The position numbers were made by a program, and so were the translations under genes. 64,000 bases of DNA, taken from Siphonodentalium dalli. Its lineage: Eukaryota; Mollusca; Scaphopoda; Gadilida; Siphonodentaliidae. The DNA lies in NCBI GenBank assembly GCA_032622095.1, contig CP136062.1, positions 153,320,875 through 153,384,874 on the forward strand, read 5' to 3'. This document shows positions 23,800 through 34,095 of the stretch, one piece after another. Position 1 is the first letter of the stretch. Every line of letters starts with the position of its first letter. Under the pieces are notes generated by a model. The model searched no databases. It saw only the letters and a program-made list of their open reading frames with translations, and was not told where the DNA came from.

Positions 23800-25337
23800 G
23801 CAGATAATCAGAGTCTAAATTGTGGCTACAAGGAGAAGATGAATAAACATAATAATTCCCCAATATCAATTCCATCATCCAACAACACCGTCTGCCCCAC
23901 TTCGTGTTTCCCTAATCATTAAACCGTCTCGCAGAGACGGAAGTTCGAGGGCCCCGATGTCATAGAAAGCTGGATCAAAGGAAACGAACACACTCTTATT
24001 AAAAATTCAGACAATGCTTGGGACAATGGGTCTGTGTATCTCGTATTCGCCGGAAGCCGCCTAGCGGGCGTAATGAGTTCTCGTCGCCTCGAGGTGCATC
24101 GTTTCATCAATTTTTGATCATCATTAAATAAACTTGCGTTTATTTTACGGCTTTCATGAGGGAGCATGCCTGCTAGGATAGATTAACTACATTTGTCACT
24201 CCAAGCTGCGGTATCTCAACGTGGGTTTCTTATGTCACAGTTAAAGGGATCTTGCATTCTCTTGCAATTGATTCTCTCTGTCAGTTAAAAAGTGTGCATA
24301 TGAATGGTCTGTTATTGTTTTTGCATGGATGTACAAGTAATATAAGCAGACGACAGACAGACGATATTAATATACATACTATAAGTGAACAGGGCCACAT
24401 GTTGACATTATCAAACACACACTATCGAACACAATTTGTGTAATTTCGTGCCTTAAGTTTTGAAAATACCGCTAGAACCAAAGAACTATATTTATCAACA
24501 CAATAGTTTAAACGCACATGGCCGGATGACAACACGCATGGCAAGTCAAACACAAGACTTCTAATTTGCTGCCATTTTGCTGAGTTTCGTGTGCAAAAAA
24601 TCGTCAGCAAGACTGCCGCTCTAATTATCCATTCTGTCAATACATTTTAGTGCGCCGGGAATTGTTCTCAAAGGTTATAAGCAACTAAATAATTGAAATT
24701 ATGGCCCTTGGCATTTGTGTAGGAAACTCGAGGCAGCATAAAAAAAATAGCGGCAGCTGAATGGTGTATAATATCTTCGGTTGTTTAATGTGAAAGACTG
24801 AAAAAAGAAATTCATAGGCTATGTTAATTCCTCGGCCATGTGTGTGGGCTTATGCGTCAAGCGTCAACGTTGGTCGCTAAATTTGGTAGGGTGGGGGTAT
24901 TTTTCTATACTGAAATTTTGTGAGGGGTAGTTGTGGAAATGCCAATTTATTCCAGGAATAAGTATGGTAAGACAACATTTCTTTTTAGACAACTTATGTC
25001 CGACGTGGAGTTCTAAACGCCAAAATATTTCAGGTTTGGCTCAGTACCGAAATGAATCGTGGGCATGGCTTAACCCTAACACCCTCGCATATGGGAACTA
25101 ATTAGTTGATTGTAACCCAAAATACCCAACCGGTGACCGAGTCAGAAATGAAGTATGACTGATGCGCTCTGTTAGAGGTTGATATTTTATATTCAAGCTC
25201 GAGGAACCAGTCTGCTATAGTATATAGAATGAAAGGCTGGTATAACATTGCACTCGCTGCTTATGAACGGAAGTGCCATATAGCCACGTCCCTGGAAGCA
25301 CTGGTGTATAATGGGTATAACGTCTACACCCTCGGGG
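23800..25337. other. Intron 2, no recognised feature
   Basis: Short frames only. A short GC-richer patch at 23930-24080 was read on both strands without finding a domain. Confidence 0.4.
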
Positions 25338-26158
25338 AAACCAGGCTATGTAATAGCATAGACTGTTAGACTAGTAACCTGGTATTCGCTGATTTGCAAC
25401 GGTTAAATCTAATCATACTCCTCTTATTGCTGGTGCCAGATAGGGAAAATTAAAATAAAATTGCGGACAAAGTAACTTTTTCACCATTTAACCCTTTACC
25501 CAACAAACCGGCCAAAACAGGCCAAATAAAGCTTCAACAGCCTAAAATATCTTCGGTCTGTCTCAATAGAACCATACAAATATGGATATCATTGGAACCG
25601 GCTCCTTGACCACATAGTGATAGTTACAGTTATACCCTGTGCCAATGCATTCTCTTATATATGCGAGTCGACCATATGTCGCCTCGCATATATAAGAGAA
25701 TGCATTGGCCTAAAAAAATCTTTTTTAACACTTTTTACCATTTTTTCTTACATTCTTTAACAATTTTATAATTTTTAATGTGTTAAGCCAATGCATTCTC
25801 TTATATATGCGAGGCGACCTATGGTCGACTCGCATATATAAGAGAATGCATTGGCACAGGGCCGTTCTGTTGGGTAAAGGGTTAATGAGTATATTTGAAC
25901 CAGGATAATTGGTGATATCGTGGGTGGTTAGACTGCGTACTATGAGTATACATAGGTCCTGGATTTTCTTTAAATCTGAAATATTGACATCATAGCAACG
26001 GAAAAAGTGTTGATTCTAATACAGCCAACGTATACACACGTACTCTGGGAACCAGTCTATGTAATAGCATAGACTGATAGACTGGTAACCTTGTATTCGC
26101 TGATTCGCAACGGTTAAATCTAATCACCCTCCTCTTATTGCCGGTGCCAGATAGCGCT
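25338..26158. repeat. ~110-bp direct repeats flanking a TTAA MITE
   Basis: 25338-25448 and 26050-26158 share 'ggctatgtaatagcatagactg.tagact.gtaacct.gtattcgctgatt.gcaacggttaaatctaatca...cctcttattgc.ggtgccagatag'. The pair brackets the MITE at 25492-25881. Confidence 0.75.
25492..25881. mobile_element. piggyBac-like MITE with two hairpins, copy 1 (390 bp)
   Basis: The terminal repeats CCCTTTACCCAACA / TGTT.GGGTAAAGGG are flanked by TTAA (25488-25491 and 25882-25885). Inside are two 69-bp hairpins, 25641-25709 and 25787-25855, each with 27-nt near-perfect arms (gccaatgcattctcttatat, then atgcgag) and a 15-nt loop (tcgaccatatgtcgc or equivalent). A T-rich spacer separates them. There is no coding capacity. 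A TTAA target and CCC ends are the usual signature of piggyBac elements. Confidence 0.85.
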
Positions 26159-26159
26159 C

Positions 26160-26525
26160 ATGTCAAACTACGATGAAATATGATTGATAATGAAAATAAG
26201 ATGAAACTGTTACTATTGACAAATATTGACCCCGAATTTAATTGCTGTTTCTGGGCATCGTGTTGGATGAGCGACTGGGGTGTCAGATAAACGTGATGTA
26301 TCGTGTGTTTGTTGCTTCTGGAACGGGGGAAACGTAATTTCTAGCAATTATCAATATTTGTGATTATCGATGTAACGCGCCGAAATCCTGTTTTCGTTCC
26401 TCTTATTGACAGTATAGTTATCGAGGGGAGGTGGGTGGGTTTCACTAATTGATTTTGTTTAGAAATTCACTTAGGCTGCATCCACACAATGACATCACAC
26501 TGATGAGTATCGTAAGCCCATGAGG
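26160..26525. other. Intron 2, no recognised feature
   Basis: No element recognised. Confidence 0.4.
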
Positions 26526-27087
26526 AAAAATACCAGATATACCAAACTGTACCAGTGACAAGATTCACAAGTCCGATTTTGTGAAAAACACGCCATCTAT
26601 CATTTTCCTCAAAGAATCTCAAAATCGTTTATGTCAGTCACAATATATATCAATGTGTCTTATTGACCATTATATTTCCTTTCTTTTGATGTATAATTCG
26701 ATAGTATCAAACAATGTTATAGAAGTCGATATATCGTACCGAAAATTTTGCACAATGTACTGGAAATTTGGGAGTAAAACAGGTCGTCAGTTTCCTTGTC
26801 CGCCTAATATCCTCAATAATTCTAAAAATAGTCAACTCAGCTAAAATATGTCCCAGTGTATGTTATAAGGCATACATTTACTTTCGTTTGATATATAACT
26901 TGACGGAATCAATTGAAGCGAACTCGACTTTATTATCGTACGGTGAATTCGCAAGTTCGGCATTACTTATGATGAACGATTTTGAGAATCTATGAGGAAT
27001 GTGATAGATGGCGTGTTTTTTCCCAAAATCGGACTTGTGAACCTTGTCACTGGTATAGCTAGCATATATTGGTTTATCTGGTATTTT
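26526..27087. mobile_element. TIR element (~560 bp) abutting the LINE
   Basis: The left arm (26526-26640: 'aaataccagata.acca', 'ccagtgacaag.ttcacaagtccgattttg', 'aacacgccatctatca') is inverted at 26965-27087. Weaker complementarity extends inwards ('tttgatgtataattcgata' against 'tttgatatataacttgacgg' in direct and inverse registers). There is no transposase frame. Confidence 0.7.
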
Positions 27088-28208
27088 CATCAGCGGCCTG
27101 TGGTGAGTATCTGAGCATTATCCGATCAACGTCTAGAGCAACGTCTGTACAGTGGTTCGTTTCTTACCTAACTGGTCGTCAACAGAGAATACAAATTGGC
27201 AATCTGTTATCAAAGTATTACAATCTTGATTTTGGCGTACCCCAGGGCTTGGTTCTAGGACCAATTATATACCTGCTTTACACCAAACCTATCGGTGCTG
27301 TTATACGATCGCAAGGCATATGTGTACACAATTATGCAGACGACACACAGTTATACCTTTCCGGCAGACCCGATCAAGACTCATACCTAGTGAATAGGAT
27401 CGAGAGCTGTCTTTCCTCTGTTAAAACTTGGATGACCTCCAATAAACTGATGTTAAACAACGACAAAACTGAAGTCATGTGGGTTGCAAAACCATCCATT
27501 GTCAACCAGTTGTGCATTACATCACTGCAAGCAGATCGTGACAGTATTATCTTCTCTTCGTGTGTCAAAAATCTAGGAGTCCATCTCGATCAAACACTGT
27601 CTATGGAGACACATATCGACCACCTCTGCAAGTCTATATTTTTGGAACTGCGACGCCTTGGCCAGGTCCGCAAATATCTCACCGTTGACGCAGCAAAAAA
27701 ACTTGTTGCTTCGTTTGTTATGAGTCGTCTAGACTACTGTAACATACTATTATTCCGGCTCCCCAATTCGCAAATCAACAGACTTCAACGCTGGCAGGAC
27801 ACCGCCGCCAGAATTGTACTCCGAAGAAGGAAGGGCTGTAGCGTAACAACCATGCACGCCGACCTTCACTGGCTACCTATCAAAGATCGGATACAATTCA
27901 AAATAGCAACATTTGGTTTCCGTCGGATGTTTGTCTCTGAATCCCTTCCCGAATATAATAACAGTCTGATATATCCATACACTCCCCGGCGAACGCTTCG
28001 TTCTGGTGAATCGTCCCTTCTCTGCCCTCAGGGTGCAAATCTTATGACAGTCGGCGACAGAGCTTTCTCTGTAGCCTGTCCCGACACTTGGAACTCTCTA
28101 CCGAATGAAATGCGACAATCTTGCTTGCTAACCGATTTTCGATCTGCTTTAAAAACTCACATATTCCGACGACGCTACCCCGACACAAAGAAAACTAACA
28201 AAATCTGA
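27069..28208 (+). CDS. Non-LTR retrotransposon reverse transcriptase, C-terminal part
   Basis: An open frame of 379 codons. After about 15 non-homologous residues from the neighbouring MITE arm it enters the reverse transcriptase domain: WFVSYLTGRQQRIQIGN (29-45), the FGVPQG motif (55-60) and the catalytic YADD box (89-92, followed by TQLYL). Thumb and connection regions follow, with WMTSNKLMLNNDKTEVMW, KNLGVHLDQTLSMETHI, SRLDYCNILLF and LHWLPIKDRIQFK. These are typical of CR1/L2-like ORF2 proteins. The N-terminal endonuclease and the first RT motifs are missing. The enzyme would reverse-transcribe its own RNA at nicked target DNA, but this copy cannot be autonomous. The stop-free frame suggests a fairly recent insertion. 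The ATG at 27069 is only nominal. Confidence 0.9.
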   Translation: MVYLVFSSAACGEYLSIIRSTSRATSVQWFVSYLTGRQQRIQIGNLLSKYYNLDFGVPQGLVLGPIIYLLYTKPIGAVIRSQGICVHNYADDTQLYLSGRPDQDSYLVNRIESCLSSVKTWMTSNKLMLNNDKTEVMWVAKPSIVNQLCITSLQADRDSIIFSSCVKNLGVHLDQTLSMETHIDHLCKSIFLELRRLGQVRKYLTVDAAKKLVASFVMSRLDYCNILLFRLPNSQINRLQRWQDTAARIVLRRRKGCSVTTMHADLHWLPIKDRIQFKIATFGFRRMFVSESLPEYNNSLIYPYTPRRTLRSGESSLLCPQGANLMTVGDRAFSVACPDTWNSLPNEMRQSCLLTDFRSALKTHIFRRRYPDTKKTNKI

Positions 28209-28354
28209 TTATATATAATTCCACATATCTATATATTGATTATTTTCCATGTGCATTTCTTGTGTATTTATATAATGTGTAAAGCGCTTAGGGCGCCTTG
28301 AGGGGGATATAGGCGCTATATAAATATTATTATTATTATTATTATTATTATTAT
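27090..28354 (+). mobile_element. 5'-truncated CR1/L2-like LINE in intron 2, sense orientation
   Basis: The element comprises the RT remnant, a short 3' UTR with 'aaagcgcttagggcgcctt' and 'ataggcgctatataaat', and an (ATT)n tail at 28324-28354. The tail motif is common to 3' ends of L2/CR1-like elements in invertebrates. Its 5' edge meets the inverted arm of the 26526 TIR element. Confidence 0.85.
28324..28354 (+). repeat. (ATT)n microsatellite, LINE 3' tail
   Basis: About ten ATT units directly follow the LINE 3' UTR. Confidence 0.95.
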
Positions 28355-28457
28355 GTACACTTGGCTGCAGCCAGGTTATTGGTTGGCTTGTACAAATTAC
28401 TGGGATAATAGTATATATACAAATAAATATAAATATATATTTGGTTTGTATTTGCAG

Positions 28458-28531
28458 GTGCTTTCATAGAAACAGTGAACGACGGAACCAATCGTATGGA
28501 CACGAGCATATCTACGAAACTGTGGACGACC
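28458..28531 (+). CDS. Receptor exon C: cytoplasmic start, YETV motif
   Basis: A 74-bp exon lies between the acceptor tttgcag (to 28457) and the donor gtaagt (from 28532). Entered in phase 2 from exon B, it reads about 25 residues: WCFHRNSERRNQSYG, then HEHIYETVDD. The basic start directly after the helix is the expected cytoplasmic stop-transfer. IYETV is a Y-x-x-V motif of the type that is phosphorylated and bound by SH2 domains. It leaves in phase 1 and joins exon D through a CAG (Gln) codon. The frame and both splice sites are clear, so this is a confident exon although no annotated homologue is recognised. Confidence 0.8.
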
Positions 28532-29313
28532 GTAAGTAACTATATCTGCCACCAGATTCGGATCGCGTTAGATATAAAAAATCTTTTAAAACACTTCTTC
28601 TAGTATCTCTTTAAAAAATAAACACTCCTTTTTGGGTCCCCAGTGGGTACGGGGCAGCGTCGCTAAATCCACCCTCTGGGAACCTCATTCTGCAAATGTA
28701 CGGCACCATATTATCATGCCTGATTGTGACTATGAAAATTCACATATTTTGACAACTACTACCAGTCAAATGCCATGCACTGAGTAGACTGCATATATAT
28801 ACTGATCTGATAGAAACATTCTTTATGTGTTATAACGTGGTAGATAACAATGCATTATTACAGTTTGATGTGTTTATGATCACGTCCGACTGTCTTATCT
28901 ATATAGAGATGTGGTGAAGATGGGAATATAAATTGGCAATATCATACGACTTGAGTAGAACTAAATTGCAGTGATGTACATGTAATATAAGACGACATAT
29001 AAGTGCAGGAGTCCTATTTATTGAGGGGAATGTTTAGATAATAAGTTAAACAAATGACCTACATGTGGTCTTTTGTTGAACTTATTATCTGAACATTTCC
29101 TGTGTAATAACTACTCGTCATTGATGCTTGAATGGAGAGAGGGTTACGGGTAAACATTGGGTATACATTATTTTTCATTAGTTATAGGCCCACAAATCGA
29201 ACATATTTGACTATTCATACAAATTGCTATCTTCCTGCTTGACACTCTTCAACTATTAGGTCATCCCACTGAATCGTTCACCACAGCGATTAATTTCCAT
29301 CTCTTTCTTTCAG
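28532..29313. other. Intron 3 with MITE fragments
   Basis: A 782-bp intron. 28655-28695 is a part copy of the 17478 MITE ('gtcgctaaatccaccctctgggaacctcattctgca'). About 29027-29110 is copy 2 of the small hairpin family ('aatgtttagataataagtt.aacaaa' against 'tttgttgaacttattatctgaacatt'). Confidence 0.65.
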
Positions 29314-29873
29314 AGGAAACTCGCGGAAAGATTCCCATAAATGAATCCCCATATGCTGAATTATGCATCAAGCGTCCCCCAAAAGACGAATCTGATTGCG
29401 GAATGGGAGACGGAAAATCGGCGAAGGACGGTTGCAAAACTCCGAACGGACGAACGCGGAACGAAAACACATATGTGCCATTTGAGATGGATAACACCAC
29501 ACAATCGGTTCAACCTTCCGCCCCGCGCTTGGACGATATATACACACGACCAGATAAATCGTTGAGCTTGACGGAAAGTAATCCCGTTTCCAGTGCCGAC
29601 GGCTCATCTTTTGTTCCGTTAAATGATATTTCAGGTGCCGCGCTTTCAAGAAATTGCGAGTCGTCTGCTGCTAAAGATAGTACTCATATTGAGTCAGCTG
29701 TCGGTGACACTGAAACGTGTACGTGTGACACTTTGAGGTGTTCAGATCAGAATAAATCACCAAGCTCAAGAGATAGTGAAAGTGTTTGTGATAACCGCGA
29801 TTCTGATGAGATGGGATGTACAAATGTGAAACATTCTAGGATTTCTAGTCATTCTAACGACGAAACGTGCTAA
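29314..29873 (+). CDS. Receptor exon D: cytoplasmic signalling tail and stop
   Basis: The last coding exon follows the acceptor ctctttctttcag (to 29313) and runs open for 186 codons to TAA (29871-29873). It is rich in Ser, Asp, Asn, Cys and Thr, has no hydrophobic segment and is probably disordered. Tyrosine motifs in order are SPYAEL, which fits the ITIM consensus (S/I/V/L-x-Y-x-x-L/V/I), NTYVPF and DIYTRP. The spacing from YETV in exon C to YAEL (about 15 residues between) is too long for a classical ITAM. The tail ends in a Ser/Asp-rich region and a terminal Cys. Together with exons A-C this is a type I receptor tail of the immune or scavenger-receptor kind. That role is inferred from motifs, not from a recognised family. 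An ATG inside the exon (29403) is not the true start. Confidence 0.8.
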
Positions 29874-29916
29874 TATCCACTATTATAAATCCACTTTGAA
29901 ATATGTGTTGAAAACC

Positions 29917-30340
29917 CAGGACCAGGAACCTACGTCACAAATAAAGTCTCTAACCCAAAGTGGTTTTTTTTTAATTTTAAATTTGTTTAATATAAAAATA
30001 TTACATATATATGTAAACGTTTGTCTGTCGTGATAAACTAGTAGTGAGCTGTGGAAATTCACAAGGCACATTCATTAAAATCGTTAAAAACTGATATTTG
30101 TAAGGAATATATATCTATATTTTTAGAAGTAAAATAGACATCGAATGTGCCCCAATTTTGGACACCAAACACACCTCAACCATCAATAGATGTTCGTAAA
30201 ATGCACTTTCACTCGTACGTACAATAACTCCTGCAACAACTAGCTAGTTCATCTACTGCATGAGTTCCGGGTGGCAACTATCCGGACGTATGAAATGACG
30301 GCTCAGAGATTACATCAGTGACGTAGGTTCATGACCCTGA
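29917..30340. mobile_element. MITE directly downstream of the receptor stop
   Basis: The terminal repeats, 'gga.ca.gaacctacgtcac' (about 29920-29938) and 'gtgacgtaggttcatga.cc' (about 30319-30337), are inverted. The body matches 3390-3620. It begins about 45 bp after the receptor stop codon, so it forms much or all of the 3' UTR. Confidence 0.7.
29940..29945 (+). promoter_or_regulatory. Possible polyadenylation signal AATAAA
   Basis: AATAAA lies 67 bp after the receptor stop and inside the MITE. It is the first such signal on the sense strand after the stop. Use is not shown. Confidence 0.4.
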
Positions 30341-30739
30341 AGCGGGGACATTGAAGTCAATTAATAGACGGGGGTATGTTCTTTATAGTATTGGTGCAAT
30401 GCGTGTATGGAATGTATGAAATATATGAAAGCAATTGATACAAATTTAAGCGATGTGAATCAGTGTGAATGAGTAGATTGTTAACATTTCCTTTCCATCT
30501 GATAAAGTATATTATTATCCATCCCTTAACTAACACAATTTCTGATTGGGCAAAAATCGTCACATGATAATCCGGGGAAAAGTCATACGAAGTAACTCTA
30601 ATCAAAGCGCAGTAACTTTTTTGGCTATTTTGGTCGCCACGTCCCTGTGCATGGTGTGTACATGTACATCCTCATGTAATTATACAATTATTTTATTCCC
30701 AAAATTTCGATAAACCTACAGTTGGATAATAAACATGTC
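30341..30739. other. No recognised gene
   Basis: An 82-residue minus frame has no recognised domain. Confidence 0.4.
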
Positions 30740-30900
30740 ATTATACAATGTTGTGTAAATGTGTGTTTTCTTATACTCGTCCAGGTTGTGGTGAAAAGTC
30801 ATATTGGACTTGACGCTACACGCGTCTCGTCCAATATGACTTTTCACCACAACCTGGACTCGTATAAGAAAAACTCATACTGTACACAACATTGTATAAT
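30740..30900. repeat. Long hairpin (foldback), ~160 bp
   Basis: The arms 30740-30809 and 30829-30900 are complementary. The inner ~43 bp (from ttcttatactcgtccagg to catattggac) are essentially perfect; the outer part ('attatacaatgttgtgta') is imperfect. The loop is 19 nt (ttgacgctacacgcgtctc). A 62-residue frame across it is a palindrome artefact. Confidence 0.85.
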
Positions 30901-31536
30901 AACTTTATAATATTAATATAGCTGGTTCATTTCAAAATAGCTATAAGTAATGTATTGATAAAGATACAATGTATACCTTTTTGTTCACACGCTGGTAATT
31001 TAAATATTTGCGAACTTCATTTTTCTCACTATATGCACACGGCACTGTTATAACACCTAAATCTTTTCTTCTTCTTTTTTGAGGAACTAAATTATCGCTG
31101 AATAATTTCCATCATTCTATCATTTGGCTCGTAGCTTGCTATTATTTCTTCAGTTGTACAAAACCAATGGTAAAACCAACGGTAATTTGAAATTAAAACT
31201 TTACAAATATGTTCGATATCACTGGAGGTCTGGAGCCATATATTTATCTTTAATTATATTTTATGACACATCTAACATTTATAAGGAATGTCAATGACTG
31301 GGGGGACATGTAGTCCCCAATTCCTAATATAACATTTCAACCATTATCGCTGATAAAAAAATATCTTGGTATTTTCCTTTTTGCCTTCCATTTATTTGAT
31401 CATCTCCACCAAACTGGTATCAAGAAACAGAAGTTGTCCACAGACAGCCAATATACGCCAAGGATAGTATATAATTTATAATCAATACCTAATCGGACTT
31501 CGCTATGAGATAGTATTCAATATGAGTAACACGTGC
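30901..31536. other. No recognised feature
   Basis: AT-rich, short frames only. Confidence 0.4.
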
Positions 31537-31834
31537 CATGGGATGTTAGGATTAACTTCAAAAAGGAGTATCATGATTTAATCGGAAGAAGGATAACTGG
31601 AGCCAACTATAGTCACTACTATAAATATACTTCCTTTTTGGAATGACTATATAGACTAAATAATGGAGATATTCGGGGGGGGGAATTGTTTAACTTTTTT
31701 ATTAAATTCATCGCACCTCACAGGTACCTGAGAGGTGTCTTTTTTAAGATAATAGGTTCTATATTGGGTTACCCTCCTTTTCTATTCAATCAGGATACTC
31801 ATTTAAAAATATAATCCTAACATCGCGTGGCACT
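31537..31834. mobile_element. MITE with ~60-bp terminal inverted repeats
   Basis: The left end, 'gatgttaggatta...aa..gagtatcatgattaa', is inverted at the right end ('tcaggatactcatttaaaaatataatcctaacatcg'). The right arm recurs alone at about 42350-42425. A poly-G run (31675-31683) lies inside. Confidence 0.7.
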
Positions 31835-31869
31835 TGCTATCTAATCGTGCACCCCGACTAAGTGTCTTT

Positions 31870-32515
31870 CGACATTCAATCGCGTGCGTATCAGTGTATC
31901 AAATGTAGTGTTGACACCACCATATCGCGAGCGTATCATTGTATCAAATGAAGTGTTGACACCACCAAATCGCGTGCGTATCAGTGTATCAAAGGTAGTG
32001 TTGACACCACCAAATCGCGTGCGTATCAGTGTATCAAAATGTAGTGTTGACACCACCAAATCGCGTGCGTATCAGTGTATCAAATGTAGTGTTGACACAA
32101 CCAAATCGCGTGCGTATCAGTGTTTCAAAATGTAGTGTTGACACCACCAAATCGCGTGCGTGTCAGTGTATCAAATGTAGTGTTGACACCACCAAATATC
32201 GTGCGTATCAGTGTATCGAATGTAGTGTTGACACCACCAAATCGCGTGCGTATCAGTGTATCAAATGTAGTTTGACACCACCATATCGCGAGCGTATCAT
32301 TGTATCAAATGAAGTGTTGACACCACCAAATCGCGTGCGTATCAGTGTATCAAAGGTAGTGTTGACACCACCAAATCGCGTGCGTTTCAGTGTATCAAAT
32401 GTAGTGTTGACACCACAAAATCGCGTGCGTATCAGTGTATCAAATGTAGTGTTACTGACACCACAAAATCGCGTGCGTATCAAATGTAGTGTTGATACCA
32501 CCAAATCGCGGTATT
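31870..32515. repeat. 45-bp minisatellite, about 14 units
   Basis: The unit is 'cgcgtgcgtatcagtgtatc' followed by 'aaatgtagtgttgacaccaccaaat', in lengths of 43-48 bp. A variant unit (catatcgcgagcgtatcatt) followed by an 'aaaggtagtg' unit occurs at 31920 and again at 32280, 360 bp apart, so eight units were duplicated en bloc. Frames of 83-169 residues on both strands are repeat artefacts. Confidence 0.9.
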
Positions 32516-32748
32516 CGCTGCTAAAAGTGGATAAGTAGATTTTCGGGATCAGAGTTTGTCAGTCTATCAATGAAATGACATACCCCGCTGCTCTGTACCT
32601 TAAACTAGTAACCACTTATCCGCGGTGATTAACATCCTCCGTTTAAATGACACCATGTTGATGTGAATGTTGAAGTGTGAATCATATTAGCCCAGTTTGA
32701 GTCCCCTGAGTTCATGTCTTCGTGACACATTGTTTTTTTTTATGTTAA

Positions 32749-32976
32749 CCCTTTCATAACGCGAGCTGCGCTGGTGCAGCATTAAGATCCTGTGCCAGTG
32801 TATTCTCTTATATAATCGAGTCTCACACAGGGAGCATCGCGTATATAAGAGAATGCCTAGGCTTACAAGGTCAAGGTAAGTATTGTTAGGCCAATGTATT
32901 CTATGGAAGCATATATAAGAGAACGCACAGACACAGGATTTTCGCAAAATTTCAGAAAGCTTCAGTCATGGAAGGG
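32749..32976. mobile_element. piggyBac-like MITE, related but shorter (228 bp)
   Basis: The ends CCCTTTCATAACG / CATGGAAGGG are flanked by TTAA (32745-32748 and 32977-32980). The interior carries the same type of hairpin ('gccagtgtattctcttatata.tcgag...cgcgtatataagagaatgcctaggc') and a decayed second one. The outer sequence differs from the 25492 and 35460 copies. Confidence 0.75.
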
Positions 32977-33164
32977 TTAATTCTGTTACCATGGTTACCA
33001 GTAAGTTTGTAACTCATCCCATTTCTTTATTATTTACCGTTGTCACCATCATTTTTATTGTTGCACTTCTGTTACACGTTGCTTTGTGTCATCACGTAAA
33101 CCAAATGTTAATCGACCGTGTCCGTCTCGAGGTCCACATGCATGGAGCTAATTGTTTAAGTTAT

Positions 33165-33785
33165 AAGGTACAAGAAAACCATAGTCAGAAATGGTAACGC
33201 GTTCAAGATCATACATTATATACCCATGATTGTAATTATAGAATATTTTTCATTTCTGTTATTTGTAATTGGCATAGCTTATCACAAACCAAAAATCAAC
33301 ATTATTGACATAATGTAAACGCCAATAAATGAAATTGAAATTCTCAACTACACCTTTTACCGGACTCGGCTAATTGTTTAGGCTATAAGGTATAAACGAA
33401 ATGAGCTCAAAAAGAAACGACCAGGCCAGCAGATCAGACTGATTTCGATCTCCGCGTGTATAATGTTTCGCTGATTATTGGTATACATGGGCCATGGGCG
33501 TTTTATTTATAGAAATGGGAATTTTTGGGACGGATTAAAAGTCGAACTGCGACCCGGAGGTCGAGTCGGTAAAAGGTGTAGTTGGGAATTCTGGTGAGAT
33601 GCATGAGAAACCTTCAGTGATAAGCCGTATACAGTTGTTGTAATAATTTGAAGGATTAGTTGTTTTAACGGAATTATGCGTTGGTCATTCGTGAAACCAA
33701 TATATTTTATATTTTATATTATATGGGTATATAATATATGATCTTGAGCGCGTTACCGTTTCTGACATTGGGTTTCTTGTACATA
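33165..33785. mobile_element. Palindromic MITE, ~620 bp
   Basis: The arms 'tacaagaaa.cca..gtcagaaa.ggtaacgcg.tcaagatcata.attatataccca' are inverted at about 33710-33785. An inner pair, 'aattc.caactacaccttttaccg', lies at 33340-33362 and 33570-33595. A partial copy lies at 6165-6370. Confidence 0.75.
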
Positions 33786-34095
33786 CTGTATCGTGGTGCG
33801 TTGAGAAACCTAATTAGACAAGCTCGAAATTGAAAACAATGTTCATTTTTTGCACAGTAGAGAGAGACAAATGCTCTTTGTTCATACTAAATCAGGAATA
33901 GACAAACGATGAACACTCTTTATTGTTTCACACTGAAGAACAACCCGGTCCGACGGTTCTAGATTCTAGATCTGTGACTTGAATAAGTCTTTCAATTGCG
34001 TATAAAGACTGTATATAGGTATTTCACCTGTAGCCACCCTTTTTAACCTTTTCTTTACAAAATACTCATTTATGAGTAGTTCCCTTAGGAAATGT

